64,000 bases of DNA from Streptomyces bluensis (GCF_014650715.1 NZ_BMVM01000004.1:186001-250000); one strand, 5' to 3'. Positions 8,285 to 17,905 are shown, counted from the stretch's first letter. The notes: generated by a model from the letters alone, not told the origin. Made by a program: numbers and translations.

Positions 8285-8712
8285 GGGGCTCCTCTGAGGG
8301 GGGGGGACGGCACTTGCCGTCGAGCGTACGCAGCTGGTGCGGGGTCGGGTGTGCGGTGGGTGCGGGTTGCGCGTGGATGAGGTCGCCCCCGCCGCCCCTA
8401 CCCGTCCCATCCCCAGGGGCTGCGCCCCTTCGACCCCGGCCCAGGGGGCTCCGCCCCCTGATCCACCCAGGCCTCGGGACTCCGCCCCGGACCCGATTCG
8501 GGGGCCAGCCCCCGGACCCCCGCTCCTCAAACGCCGGAGGGGCTGGGATGCGCGTCCGCGAAAGCGGCGGTGGTTTGGCCGTGGAAAGGCGACAGCCCGC
8601 GCAGCTCCCCAGCTGCGCGGGCGTCTGTGCCGTCCGCCGCACCCCCGTCCCCACGGGGTTTCATGGGTGGATGTCCCCGCCCGGACCGCTCTTCCGGGCC
8701 TGGGGTCGCCGC
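8285..8712. repeat. Intergenic hairpin-rich stretch
   Basis: 428 bp without a gene. It opens with a run of nine G at 8298-8306. Between 8413 and 8548 four hairpins follow one another: AGGGGC-TGC-GCCCCT (8415-8429), AGGGGGC-TCC-GCCCCCT (8443-8459), CGGGGGC-CA-GCCCCCG (8499-8514), and a segment containing CTCCTCAAACGCCGGAGGGG. The last resembles a dispersed element I recall from many Streptomyces intergenic regions. They may act as transcription terminators for the flanking genes. Confidence 0.55.
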
Positions 8713-8922
8713 TCAGCGCCCCAGCATCACGCCCACGGACGACGCTTGTGTGACCACTGCCTCCCAGCCGCCGAAGGCGTACACGAGCAGGGCCGCCAGG
8801 GGAAGGACCATCGCGGTCGCCACCAGGGGGTGGCGGCGGCCCGGGCGCCGGGCGCGGAACACGGCGCCGTACGCCCTGCGTCCCTGCGTGCGGACCATCG
8901 TCCGCGGTGCCGTGTGGGCCAT
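8713..8922 (-). CDS. Small membrane protein (69 aa)
   Basis: Start ATG at 8922 with GGAGAGGG 3-4 nt upstream. The N-terminal 30 residues are basic (MAHTAPRTMVRTQGRRAYG...RRPGRRHP), then one hydrophobic helix (VATAMVLPLAALLVYAF) at ~35-51, then a short outer tail (GGWEAVVTQASSVGVMLGR). The topology should be N-in by the positive-inside rule. Function unknown. Confidence 0.7.
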   Translation of the reverse strand: MAHTAPRTMVRTQGRRAYGAVFRARRPGRRHPLVATAMVLPLAALLVYAFGGWEAVVTQASSVGVMLGR

Positions 8923-9131
8923 GGTCCCTCTCCTGACCTGTCGGTGGTCTGTCGGTGCTTGTCGTGGCAGCGGCGGGTGTCTGACCTCGGGGGACGAGTG
9001 CTGCACCCGCCGCTTGACTTCAAATCTAGGCGCGCGGCCGGTACGGGTCGTCATGCCCTCGTACCGATTGCCGGGCCTCCCGGAGGATGAGCCATGACCT
9101 GCGGTGTACTCCCCTGGGTGGAGACGAGGAC

Positions 9132-9407
9132 CTAGGACTCAGGGTCTTCCCGGAGGGGACGCCCGGCATGCCCCGGCTGTTCCGAGACGTCCTCCCGCGG
9201 GACGGGCTGCTCGACGAGCGCCAGCACCCGGTTCGCCATGAAGCGGGCCGTACGCACCACTGATCCATTGCGCGTGACTTCACTCACTTCCACCACGCCC
9301 CTGCGCACCGCCGTCTCCACCCGGCGGCCCGCCCTGCTCGCCACCACCTCGTACGTACGCGTCGTGTCCCCGGCGTCCACGACTATCTCCACGCGATCAC
9401 CCTTCAT
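9132..9407 (-). CDS. Conserved hypothetical protein (91 aa), beta-rich
   Basis: Starts MKGDRVEIVVDAGDTTRTYE, with AAGGGGG before the ATG. Alternating hydrophobic residues (EIVVDA, YEVVASRAG, VVEVSEV, SVVRTARFMANRVLALVEQ) suggest a small beta-sheet domain; the last ~20 residues are polar and probably disordered. It has no signal peptide or Cys. It lies head-to-head with the Ser/Thr kinase gene. I do not recognise the family with confidence. Confidence 0.7.
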   Translation of the reverse strand: MKGDRVEIVVDAGDTTRTYEVVASRAGRRVETAVRRGVVEVSEVTRNGSVVRTARFMANRVLALVEQPVPREDVSEQPGHAGRPLREDPES

Positions 9408-9610
9408 GGTTGCAATCCCCCTTCCGCAACGCGGCGTTGGGATCTCGGGCCGCCCGACGCAGCCACGAACCCCCTGTTCCTCGACCACGCTTCCAGTTTC
9501 CCACCCGGCACTGACAATCGATCGGGCCGAGAGGGCGCGGCCTCTGCGCGGACCCGGGTGTGGAAACGTAAGCTGTGCCACGTCACACGGACCGGGCAGC
9601 GGGGATGAAC

Positions 9611-10963
9611 ATGGCGATGATGCGCCTGAGGCGCGAGGACCCGCGCGTCGTCGGCTCGTTCAGGCTGCACAGACGGCTCGGCGCGGGCGGGATGGGCGTT
9701 GTCTACCTGGGCTCCGACAAGCGGGGACAGCGGGTCGCACTGAAGGTGATCCGGCCGGACCTGGCGGAGGATCAGGAGTTCCGGTCGCGGTTCGCACGCG
9801 AGGTGTCGGCGGCACGGCGGATCCGGGGCGGCTGCACCGCCCGGCTCGTCGCCGCGGACCTGGACGCGGACCGCCCGTGGTTCGCCACACAGTACGTACC
9901 CGGGCCCTCCCTGCACGACAAGGTCGCAGGCGAGGGGCCGCTGCCGGCCGCCGATGTCGCCGCGGTCGGGTCCGCCCTGTCCGAGGGACTCCTCGCCGTG
10001 CACGAGGCGGGTGTCGTCCACCGTGACCTGAAGCCGTCCAACATCCTGCTGTCCCCGAAGGGGCCGCGGATCATCGATTTCGGGATCGCGTGGGCGACCG
10101 GGGCCTCGACGCTGACGCACGTCGGTACGGCGGTCGGGTCGCCCGGGTTCCTCGCGCCCGAGCAGGTGCGCGGGGCGGCCGTCACTCCGGCCACCGATGT
10201 CTTCTCGCTCGGCGCGACCCTCGCGTATGCGGCGACCTCCGACTCGCCCTTCGGGCACGGCAGTTCCGAGGTCATGCTGTACCGGGTGGTGCACGAGGAG
10301 CCGCAGCTGCACGGTGTGCCGGACGCGCTGGCTCCGCTCATCCGCGCCTGCCTCGCGAAGGACCCCGAGGATCGGCCCAGCACCCTTCAACTGTCGCTGC
10401 GGCTCAAGGAGATCGCCGCACGCGAGGCACAGGGGCTCGCGGATGTCCGTCCCCCGGCGCCGCGTACCTCTCCCGACCGGACCTCGGGGCGGCTCGGCGA
10501 GCAGCACTCCGAGCAGTACGCCGAGCAGCGGACCCAGCGGCGGCCACAGAGCCCACAGGGCACTCCCCTGCCGCGCACGGGGGGCGGGTCCCGGACGGGC
10601 GGCTCGTCCCCCCGGACCGGCGGCAGCGCGCGGCCCGGCCCGGGGGCGCGTACGGCGCCGCCGCGCAGCACCACCCGGTCCGGCAAACGGCCCGTGCCCC
10701 GCGGTGGCCGTACGGCGCCCCGCACCAACGGGAGCGGACTGCGGCCCGCCAACCCACGGCTGCTGCGGCAGCGGCTCATCGTGTTCGTCGTGGTGACGCT
10801 GCTGGTGGCTTTGGGTATCGCGGCGGCGCAGGGCTGCCAGGGGCCGTCGCGCGGGCTGGACGACGATCGGGGTGTACGGAAGGAACAGCCGTACGAAGCC
10901 GGCCCCGCCGAAGCCCCGCAGGGCGAGCCGATGAGCGAGCGGAACGAGTCGACGGGGCCGTAG
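9611..10963 (+). CDS. Membrane-anchored eukaryotic-type Ser/Thr protein kinase
   Basis: A 450-residue PknB-class kinase. The kinase domain spans ~14-275: P-loop LGAGGMGVVYLG, Lys45 (VALKVI), catalytic HRDLKPSN with Asp139, IIDFG with Asp156, and FLAPEQVRG. Residues ~280-380 are a Pro/Arg/Gly-rich juxtamembrane linker. One transmembrane helix at ~385-407 (LIVFVVVTLLVALGIAAA) leads to a short 43-residue outer tail without PASTA repeats. It should be a cytoplasmic signalling kinase of unknown signal. I chose the ATG at 9611 because GGGG lies 6 nt upstream; ATGs at 9605, 9617 and 9620 are alternatives. Confidence 0.9.
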   Translation: MAMMRLRREDPRVVGSFRLHRRLGAGGMGVVYLGSDKRGQRVALKVIRPDLAEDQEFRSRFAREVSAARRIRGGCTARLVAADLDADRPWFATQYVPGPSLHDKVAGEGPLPAADVAAVGSALSEGLLAVHEAGVVHRDLKPSNILLSPKGPRIIDFGIAWATGASTLTHVGTAVGSPGFLAPEQVRGAAVTPATDVFSLGATLAYAATSDSPFGHGSSEVMLYRVVHEEPQLHGVPDALAPLIRACLAKDPEDRPSTLQLSLRLKEIAAREAQGLADVRPPAPRTSPDRTSGRLGEQHSEQYAEQRTQRRPQSPQGTPLPRTGGGSRTGGSSPRTGGSARPGPGARTAPPRSTTRSGKRPVPRGGRTAPRTNGSGLRPANPRLLRQRLIVFVVVTLLVALGIAAAQGCQGPSRGLDDDRGVRKEQPYEAGPAEAPQGEPMSERNESTGP

Positions 10964-10991
10964 GAGCCGACGTCACAGCCCCGCCGCGCCA

Positions 10992-11810
10992 TCAGGCTCG
11001 CGGGCGGCCCGTCGCCACCGCATAGAACGCGACCGCCGCCGCCGCGCCCACGTTGAGGGAGTCGACACCGTGGGCCATGGGGATGCGGACCCACTCGTCG
11101 GCCGCCACCAGGGCCTGGGTGGACAGGCCGTCGCCCTCGGCGCCGAGCATGAGGGCCACCCGGTTCATCCGGTGCGGGGCCGTCTCGTCGAGGGTCTTGG
11201 CCTTCTCGTCGGGGGTGAGCGCGAGGAGGGTGAAACCGGCCTTACGGACGGTCTCCAGGCCCTTCGGCCAGGTCTCCAGGCGTGCGTACGGCACCGCGAA
11301 GACCGCCCCCATGGAGACCTTCACACTGCGGCGGTAGAGCGGGTCCGCGCAGTCGGGCGAGAGCAGCACGGCGTCCATGCCGAGGGCGGCGGCCGAGCGG
11401 AAGATCGCACCGATGTTGGTGTGGTCGTTGACCGATTCCATGACGACGACCCGGCGGGCGGTCCGGAGGAGTTCGTCGGCCGTCGGCAGGGGTTTGCGCT
11501 GCATGGAGGCGAGGGCACCGCGGTGCACGTGGTAGCCGGTGACCTGTTCGGCGAGCTCCGGGCTGACCGCGTACACCGGGGCCGGGAGCTCGTCGATGAC
11601 ATCACGCATGAGGTCGACCCACTTGGCCGAGAGCAGCATCGACCGCATCTCGTAGCCCGCCTCCTTGGCCCGTCTGATGACCTTCTCGCCCTCGGCGATG
11701 AACAGGCCCTCGGCGGGCTCGCGCTTGCGGCGCAGCTCCACGTCGGTCAGGCCGGTGTAGTCGCGCAGGCGCGGGTCGTCGGGGTCCTCAACGGTGATGA
11801 GATCGGCCAC
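10992..11810 (-). CDS. SpoU/TrmH-family RNA 2'-O-ribose methyltransferase
   Basis: A 272-residue SPOUT enzyme. The N-terminal ~100 residues look like the substrate-binding domain (LFIAEGEKVIRRA). The C-terminal trefoil-knot domain shows ESVNDHTNIGAIFRSA (motif 1), LMLGAEGDGLS (motif 2) and IPMAHGVDSLNVGAAAAVAF (motif 3), the SAM-binding knot. It methylates a ribose 2'-OH on tRNA or 23S rRNA; the target is not deducible. The antibiotic-resistance branch has the same motifs, but a core-chromosome setting argues for housekeeping. Confidence 0.88.
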   Translation of the reverse strand: MADLITVEDPDDPRLRDYTGLTDVELRRKREPAEGLFIAEGEKVIRRAKEAGYEMRSMLLSAKWVDLMRDVIDELPAPVYAVSPELAEQVTGYHVHRGALASMQRKPLPTADELLRTARRVVVMESVNDHTNIGAIFRSAAALGMDAVLLSPDCADPLYRRSVKVSMGAVFAVPYARLETWPKGLETVRKAGFTLLALTPDEKAKTLDETAPHRMNRVALMLGAEGDGLSTQALVAADEWVRIPMAHGVDSLNVGAAAAVAFYAVATGRPRA

Positions 11811-11898
11811 AGGGTGATACTGCCTTGTCCTGGGTGCGGTGCCAACGGCTGGGAACGGGTTGGGTTACCCGGGGTTACTCGGATCCCGGGTTGCTGGG

Positions 11899-13155
11899 TT
11901 ACTGGGGGGTCTTCGGCAGGCCCGACGCGGGTGTCGCCACGCCCACGGTCACGACCTCACCGATGACGATGACCGCAGGGGGCTTCACGTCCTGCGTGCG
12001 GACGGTCTCGGCGACCGTGGCGAGGGTCGCGTCGACGCGGCGCTGGGCTGCCGTCGTGCCCTCCTGGACGAGGGCCACGGGGGTGTCGGCCGGCTTGCCG
12101 TGGGCGACCAGGGTCTCGGCGATCCGGCCGATCTTGTCGACGCCCATGAGGATCACGAGCGTGCCGGTCAGTCCGGCGAGCGACGCCCAGTCGACCAGGG
12201 AACGCTCGTCGTCGGGGGCCACATGGCCGCTGACCACCGTGAACTCGTGCGCCACCCCGCGGTGGGTCACCGGGATACCGGCCGCGCCCGGGACGGAGAT
12301 CGAACTGGAGATGCCGGGCACGACCGTGCAGGGGATGCCGGCCTCGGCGAGTGCCTGGAGCTCCTCCATGCCACGACCGAAGACGTACGGGTCGCCGCCC
12401 TTCAGACGGACCACGGACTTCCCCTGTTTCGCGTGCTCGATGAGCGCGTTGTTGATCGCTTCCTGCGCCATGAAGCGGCCGTACGGGATCTTCGCCGCGT
12501 CGATCACCTCGACGTGCGGGGGGAGTTCGGCGAGCAGGTCGCGCGGGCCGAGACGGTCCGCGATGACGACGTCGGCCTCGGCGAGGAGGCGGCGGCCGCG
12601 CACGGTGATCAGGTCCGGGTCGCCGGGGCCGCCGCCGACGAGGGCGACACCAGGGGTGCGGGTGCGGTGGTGGGGCGCCACGAGGGTGCCGTCACGGAGG
12701 CCCTCGACCACGGCGTCACGGATGGCGGCGGTGTGGCGGGGGTCGCGGCCCTCGGCGCGGCTGGTGAGGACGGCGACCGTGACGCCTTCGCTGTGACCGG
12801 TGGCGGGGGTCCATGCCGTGGCGGCGTCGGCGTTGTCGGAGCGTACGCACCAGACGCGGTTCGCCTCCGCCTCGGCCGAGGCCTGTGTGTTCGCCTCCGG
12901 GTCGCTGGTGGCGATGAGGGCGTACCAGGCGTCCGCGAGGTCGCCCTCCGCGTAGGGTCGCCTCTCCCAGGTGATCTCGCCCGCGTCCGCCATCGCTTCG
13001 ACGGAGGGGGTCGCTCGGGGGGAGACGAGGAGGATGTCGGCGCCTGCGGCGATGAGGGCCGGGAGGCGGCGCCCGGCGACCTGGCCACCGCCGAGGACGA
13101 CCACTCGGCGGCCGGTGAGACGGAGGCCTACGGGGTAGGCGGGGTGTTCGGCCAT
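11899..13155 (-). CDS. cobA: Uroporphyrinogen-III C-methyltransferase / precorrin-2 dehydrogenase fusion
   Basis: 418 residues. The N-terminal ~150 residues form the NAD-binding precorrin-2 dehydrogenase domain (GRRVVVLGGGQVAGRRLP). From ~165 on is the SUMT domain (VALVGGGPGDPDLITVRG, VIADRLG, RLKGGDPYVFGRG, VVPGISSSISVPGAAGIPVTHRG). It methylates uroporphyrinogen III twice to precorrin-2 and oxidises it to sirohydrochlorin, feeding siroheme and B12. It is CysG-like but lacks the usual ferrochelatase dimer region. It lies downstream of the bluB-cobT gene. The symbol cobA or cysG is used for this architecture. Confidence 0.9.
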   Translation of the reverse strand: MAEHPAYPVGLRLTGRRVVVLGGGQVAGRRLPALIAAGADILLVSPRATPSVEAMADAGEITWERRPYAEGDLADAWYALIATSDPEANTQASAEAEANRVWCVRSDNADAATAWTPATGHSEGVTVAVLTSRAEGRDPRHTAAIRDAVVEGLRDGTLVAPHHRTRTPGVALVGGGPGDPDLITVRGRRLLAEADVVIADRLGPRDLLAELPPHVEVIDAAKIPYGRFMAQEAINNALIEHAKQGKSVVRLKGGDPYVFGRGMEELQALAEAGIPCTVVPGISSSISVPGAAGIPVTHRGVAHEFTVVSGHVAPDDERSLVDWASLAGLTGTLVILMGVDKIGRIAETLVAHGKPADTPVALVQEGTTAAQRRVDATLATVAETVRTQDVKPPAVIVIGEVVTVGVATPASGLPKTPQ

Positions 13156-13285
13156 GGGGATACGGCTCCCTGCGGGGCTCTTGCGGTGGGGCGCTGCGTC
13201 TCTGGAGCGCCCCTGACGTGCGGATTTTATGCGCTGGGGCAGGTGGGTGGCCGGGGTGGGGAGGGGCGGGGCAGGGTTTCCCTCC

Positions 13286-13311
13286 CCAGGCCCTCTTCAG
13301 AAGGGCCCTGG
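13286..13311 (-). terminator. Terminator after bluB-cobT
   Basis: An imperfect inverted repeat, CCAGG...CCCT / AGGG...CCTGG, lies 17-42 nt past the cobT stop on the minus strand. Confidence 0.55.
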
Positions 13312-13327
13312 CGCCGGCCCGCCCCGC

Positions 13328-16300
13328 CTACTTCTCCGTCACTCCCGCCGAGTCGAACGTCGCCACCTCGTGCATCGCCCGTGCCGTGCTCTGGACCATC
13401 GGGAGGGCGAGGAGGGCGCCCGTGCCCTCGCCGAGGCGGAGGTCGAGGTCGACCAGGGGGCGCAGGCCCAGTTTCTTCAGGGCCGCCACGTGGCCGGGTT
13501 CGGCGCTGCGGTGGCCGGCGATGCAGGCGGCCAGGACCTCGGGGGCGATGGCGCGGGCCACGAGGGCGGCGGCGCCCGCGCTGACGCCGTCGAGGATCAC
13601 CGGCGTACGGAGGGACGCGCCGCCCAGGAGCAGGCCCACCAACGCCGCGTGCTCCAGGCCTCCGAAGGCCGCGAGGACGCCGATGGGGTCGGCCGGGTCG
13701 GGCTGGTGGAGTTCGATGGCGCGGCGGACCACCTCGGTCTTGCGGGCGAGGGTCTCGTCGTTGATGCCCGTGCCCCGGCCGGTGACCTCGGAGGGGTCGG
13801 TGTCCGTGAAGACCGCGATCAGGGCGGCGGACGCCGTGGTGTTCGCGATGCCCATCTCGCCCGTGAGCAGTGCCTTGTTGCCCGCCGCCACCAGGTCGCG
13901 GGCCGTCTCGATGCCGACCTCGATCGCCTGCTTGACCTCCTCGCGGGTCAGCGCGGGGCCGGCCGTCATGTCGGCGGTGCCCGCGCGGACCTTGCGCGGC
14001 AGGAGACCGGGGGTTGCCGGGAGTTCGCAGGCCACGCCGACGTCCACGACGCAGACCTCGGCGCCCACCTGGCCGGCGAAGGCGTTGCAGACCGCTCCCC
14101 CGCCCAGGAAGTTGGCCACCATCTGGGCGGTCACCTCCTGCGGCCAGGGGGTGACTCCCTGGGCGTGCACCCCGTGGTCGCCCGCGAAGATCGCGACGGC
14201 CGCGGGCTCCGGGATCGGCGGCGGGCACTGGCGGGACAGGCCGGACAGCTGCGCCGAGATGATCTCCAGCATGCCGAGCGCGCCCGCGGGCTTCGTCATG
14301 CGCTTCTGCCGCTCCCACGCCTCACCGAGCGCCTTGGCGTCCAGCGGGCGGATACCGGCGACCGTCTCGGCGAGCAGGTCGTGCGGCTCCTCGCCGGGCA
14401 GGGCGCGGCGGCCGTACGTCTCCTCGTGGACGACCCAGGACAGCGGGCGGCGCTTGGACCAGCCCGCCTGCAACAGCTCGGGCTCCTCCGGGAACTCGTC
14501 GACGTACCCGACGCACAGGTACGCCACGACCTCCAGGTGCTCGGGCAGGCCCAGGGCGCGCACCATCTCGCGCTCGTCGAAGAAGCTGACCCAGCCGACG
14601 CCGAGGCCCTCGGCGCGGGCGGCGAGCCACAGGTTCTCGACCGCGAGTGCGGAGGAATACGGGGCCATCTGGGGCTGCGTGTGGCGGCCCAGGGTGTGGC
14701 GGCCGCCGCGGGTCGGGTCGGCGGTGACAACGATGTTCACCGGGGTGTCGAGGATGGCCTCGATCTTCAGTTCCTTGAACTGCTTCGCCCGGCCCTTGGG
14801 CAGCGACTTCGCGTAGGCCTCGCGCTGCCGCTCGGCCAGTTCGTGCATCGTGCGGCGCGTCTCGGCCGAGCGGATGACGACGAAGTCCCAGGGCTGCGAG
14901 TGGCCGACGGACGGCGCCGTGTGGGCCGCCTCCAGGACGCGCAGCAGTACGTCGTGCGGGATCGGGTCGTCGCGGAAGCCGTTGCGGATGTCGCGGCGCT
15001 CGCGCATCACGCGCAGGACAGCCTCGCGTTCGGCGTCCTCGTAGCCGGGCGCGGCGGGGCCCTTGGGCTCCCCCGCCTCGTCCATGGCGGCCGTGCTCTC
15101 CTCCTGGTCGGCGGCCCTGGTGTCCAGGTCCTCCGCGCGCTGGACGACATCCGGCTCCGTGTCGGTCGCGGGCTGCACCGGAGCGGGAGGCTCCGCACCG
15201 GGTGCCTCGGGTTCGACGGCCGCCTGGGCGTGGGCCGTTGCGAGGGCAGCCTCGGGTTCGCGGGGGGCGGGGACCGTGACGATCGGGGCCTCGTCCGGTT
15301 CCGGGGCGGCGGGAGGAGCCGCGTCCGGGGCCGGGGCGGCGGCGAGTGTCTCGTCCGCGGCCGTGGGCTGTGCCGCCGCCGGAGGCGCGGGCTCGGTCTC
15401 GCCCTCGGGCTCGGACCTGGCGTCGGGCTCCGGATCGGTCGAGGTCTGCGGTTCCGGCTCGGTCGAGGCGGGGGGTTCCGGCTCGGTCGCGGGAAGCACC
15501 TCCTCCGCGACTGCCGCGGGGGGTTCGGTTGCTGCGGGCGGCTCCTCGGCCGTCACGGGTGCCGTGGGCTCTGCGGGGGCCGTGGCGTCCTCAGGTGACG
15601 GTGTGTCGGGCTCGGACGCGACCGGGGGCTGGGCGGTCTCCGGCAGCTGGGTGCCCTCCGGTACCTGGACGACGTCGGGGGCCTCGTCCTGCGCGGGCGC
15701 GGGCTCGGCCTGCTCGTCGACCGCTGCCTGGGCCTCCGTCTCCGGAGCCTGCGCGGGCTGTTCCTCAGGGGCGGGCGCCGTGCCCTCGACGGGGGCCAAC
15801 TGCCCGCTGGGCGGCGCCTGGTCCACGGCCTGCTGCTCAGCCGCCTCGGCCTGCGCGGTCACTTCGTCCGGCACCGCGTGAAGCGGCTCGGAGGCGGTGG
15901 GCTCGGCCAAGGACGCCTGTTCCTCGGCGGGGACGGACTCCTGGACGGGCAGAGGCTGTTGAGCGGGCGCTGTGTCCTGGACGGGCTGCTCCGTCGCGAC
16001 GGACCCGGGCAGCGGCTCCTCCGGAGCGGGCACGGCCTCGGCGTCGGGCAACTGCGGGGCCTCTGCCGGGGGCACGGTCTCAGCCTCCGGCACGCTCTCC
16101 ACCTGCGGCGCGGCCTCCGCCCGGGGGGTCTCCGCCTGCGGGGTCTCCGCGTGAGCCCCGGGGTCCACGGGCCGGTCGGCCGCGTCCTGGGAGTCCGCGT
16201 CCGGAACCTGGGACGCGGAGTCCGGGATATGGGCGTCCTGCATGACGAGCTGGGGGCCCTGTTCAGCGAGCTGCGACTGTGACGCGCTCGGGGTGCCCGC

Positions 16301-17512
16301 CACCTCTGGCTCCGTCGCCTCCTCCCCAGGCGTCGCCTGGGCCTCAGGCGCCTCCTGCGCCGGCTGCGGGTCAGGCACCGGCTGGGGCGCCACCACCTGC
16401 TCCGGTACGACCGCCGGGTCCGGGACAACGGCAGGCTGGTCTTCGGCGACGGCAGGCTGGTCCTCGATGGAGGGCTGCTGCCCCTGCGGGGTCTGCGGCT
16501 GCTCCGGGACGACCGCGACCGGCTCCGGCTCCGCCGGCTGCTCGGCCGGCACCTGCGCCGGCGTCCCGGCGGCCGGAGCCGCACCGTCAAGCACCTCGGG
16601 GGCCTCGGCCACCGGGACCGCGCTCGGGTCGGGGGCCGAGGGATCCAGGGAGCCGTCCAGCGCGTGCAGGACCTCGGGGTTCTGTACGGCCTCGGGGGCC
16701 TGGGGCGAGAGCACCTCCCCCCTCACGGCGGGGGCGGGCGCCGCTGCCGGCACCGTGGGCGTACCGGCCGTCTGCCCGTTTTCCGGGACGACCGTTTCTG
16801 CAGCCGCACCCTCCGCGGGCACGGCACCACCGGCCGCGTTCCCGACAGGCGCCGCGGCAGACGGCACCGTATCCACGCCTGCTGAAGCCTGCGGAAATCC
16901 GGTGGCCAGCGAGGACGTCACCGGTACGGCCACCCAGGGCGACGCGGCCCGAGGTGCGGCCTCCGTGTGCTGCGGCGTGTCCAGGTACTCCGGACCCGTC
17001 GCGGGCGACCCGGCCTGGCGGACCGCGCCGGGCGGGACCGGGGCACCGGCGGGGCCGCGGTCGGCGAGGGAGCGGACGGGGCTGGCGGAGCCGCCCGGGG
17101 TCGGCGGGCCGAGGTGCAGCGGGCGGCGGGCCACCGGCGACTGCGGCACGGGCGTGGCGACCGGCGCGCGACGGGGGCCCGACGCCGTCGCGGCGGCGGG
17201 CGTTTCGGGCGTCTCGGGTGCGACGGAGCTCGGACCGGGAGCGCGGACGGCGCTCACGTCGACGGCACCGGTGTCCCGGCCGTCCGTCTCGTGCGGGCCC
17301 GGCTCGTGGACGCCCTGGACGACGGGCTCCGAGGCCGGTGGCGGCGTCTCGTGGCCCCACGCGCCCTGCGCGCCCGGCAGCAGCAGCTCATCGTCCACGG
17401 CGGCGGTCCCGGAGAGGTAGGTGTACGCACCCGGCGCGTGGACGCCCGGCTGCTCCACCATGCCTGCGTTCTCCGGCAGCCCCTCGGCCGGGACCTGGCC
17501 GGTGTCGGTCAT
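13328..17512 (-). CDS. cobT: BluB-CobT fusion with a ~820-residue Pro/Ala/Glu/Gln-rich N-terminal region
   Basis: 1394 residues. Residues ~826-1035 are a flavin-dependent BluB/nitroreductase domain (EREAVLRVMRERRDIRNGF, TAPSVGHSQPWDFVVI, APYSSALAVENLWLAARAEG), which makes 5,6-dimethylbenzimidazole from FMNH2. Residues ~1045-1394 are CobT (MTKPAGALGMLE, IFAGDHGVHAQGVTPWP, GEMGIANTTASAAL, LRLGEGTGALLALP with the catalytic Glu), which makes alpha-ribazole phosphate from DMB and NaMN. Residues ~1-820 are low complexity, dominated by PAE, PVQ and EAP runs, and presumably disordered. The ATG at 17512 has GAGGGG 6 nt upstream; one at 17530 does not. The two enzymes act consecutively in lower-ligand assembly. 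Confidence 0.9.
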   Translation of the reverse strand: MTDTGQVPAEGLPENAGMVEQPGVHAPGAYTYLSGTAAVDDELLLPGAQGAWGHETPPPASEPVVQGVHEPGPHETDGRDTGAVDVSAVRAPGPSSVAPETPETPAAATASGPRRAPVATPVPQSPVARRPLHLGPPTPGGSASPVRSLADRGPAGAPVPPGAVRQAGSPATGPEYLDTPQHTEAAPRAASPWVAVPVTSSLATGFPQASAGVDTVPSAAAPVGNAAGGAVPAEGAAAETVVPENGQTAGTPTVPAAAPAPAVRGEVLSPQAPEAVQNPEVLHALDGSLDPSAPDPSAVPVAEAPEVLDGAAPAAGTPAQVPAEQPAEPEPVAVVPEQPQTPQGQQPSIEDQPAVAEDQPAVVPDPAVVPEQVVAPQPVPDPQPAQEAPEAQATPGEEATEPEVAGTPSASQSQLAEQGPQLVMQDAHIPDSASQVPDADSQDAADRPVDPGAHAETPQAETPRAEAAPQVESVPEAETVPPAEAPQLPDAEAVPAPEEPLPGSVATEQPVQDTAPAQQPLPVQESVPAEEQASLAEPTASEPLHAVPDEVTAQAEAAEQQAVDQAPPSGQLAPVEGTAPAPEEQPAQAPETEAQAAVDEQAEPAPAQDEAPDVVQVPEGTQLPETAQPPVASEPDTPSPEDATAPAEPTAPVTAEEPPAATEPPAAVAEEVLPATEPEPPASTEPEPQTSTDPEPDARSEPEGETEPAPPAAAQPTAADETLAAAPAPDAAPPAAPEPDEAPIVTVPAPREPEAALATAHAQAAVEPEAPGAEPPAPVQPATDTEPDVVQRAEDLDTRAADQEESTAAMDEAGEPKGPAAPGYEDAEREAVLRVMRERRDIRNGFRDDPIPHDVLLRVLEAAHTAPSVGHSQPWDFVVIRSAETRRTMHELAERQREAYAKSLPKGRAKQFKELKIEAILDTPVNIVVTADPTRGGRHTLGRHTQPQMAPYSSALAVENLWLAARAEGLGVGWVSFFDEREMVRALGLPEHLEVVAYLCVGYVDEFPEEPELLQAGWSKRRPLSWVVHEETYGRRALPGEEPHDLLAETVAGIRPLDAKALGEAWERQKRMTKPAGALGMLEIISAQLSGLSRQCPPPIPEPAAVAIFAGDHGVHAQGVTPWPQEVTAQMVANFLGGGAVCNAFAGQVGAEVCVVDVGVACELPATPGLLPRKVRAGTADMTAGPALTREEVKQAIEVGIETARDLVAAGNKALLTGEMGIANTTASAALIAVFTDTDPSEVTGRGTGINDETLARKTEVVRRAIELHQPDPADPIGVLAAFGGLEHAALVGLLLGGASLRTPVILDGVSAGAAALVARAIAPEVLAACIAGHRSAEPGHVAALKKLGLRPLVDLDLRLGEGTGALLALPMVQSTARAMHEVATFDSAGVTEK

Positions 17513-17905
17513 GCGTAACCCCTCGCCCATCCGTTAGTGCTCTTCGCCAGCTGGCTCGGAACGGCGCACCGACCGCCCCACAGTGGAGAACGAGCGTGCG
17601 TGCCCAGCGGCACGAGACGATCCGCCCGCAAGTCGACAAAGCCATTCCATGGCATTGTCGCGGTCGCCCCGCCGTCACGGCAGCTTGATCCGCGACGGCC
17701 CGCTGTGGCCTGCGCCACGTTGCGCGCCCTCCGGTTCCGCCATACCACGACCCGCCCCAAAACGGGCGCGCTTTCCGGACATTGAGCTACGAAGCACCTG
17801 CTGCCCGAGTGCAGTACAACGATCCGCCAGCCTACCTCGCCGGTATGACAACAGGATCACTGGGAACGTCCGGACGGCCACCTGTTCGCCGCCCGACGCC
17901 ACCCC
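17513..17905. other. Intergenic region upstream of bluB-cobT
   Basis: About 390 bp without a gene. Given the cobalamin setting I looked for a B12 riboswitch (GCCACTG box and the conserved core) and did not find a convincing one. I see no clear promoter. Confidence 0.4.

Noticed and set aside
13229..15598. Long plus-strand open frame opposite the cobT/bluB gene
   Set aside because: Mirror of a high-GC coding strand. It has no family features and lies antisense to clear CobT and BluB motifs.
16242..17688. Long plus-strand frames rich in Ala/Gly/Ser opposite the cobT N-terminus
   Set aside because: Products of the repetitive PAE coding on the opposite strand; no start site or known domain.
17513..17905. 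Cobalamin riboswitch in front of bluB-cobT
   Set aside because: No B12-box or core pairing found by eye. A covariance-model search would be decisive.
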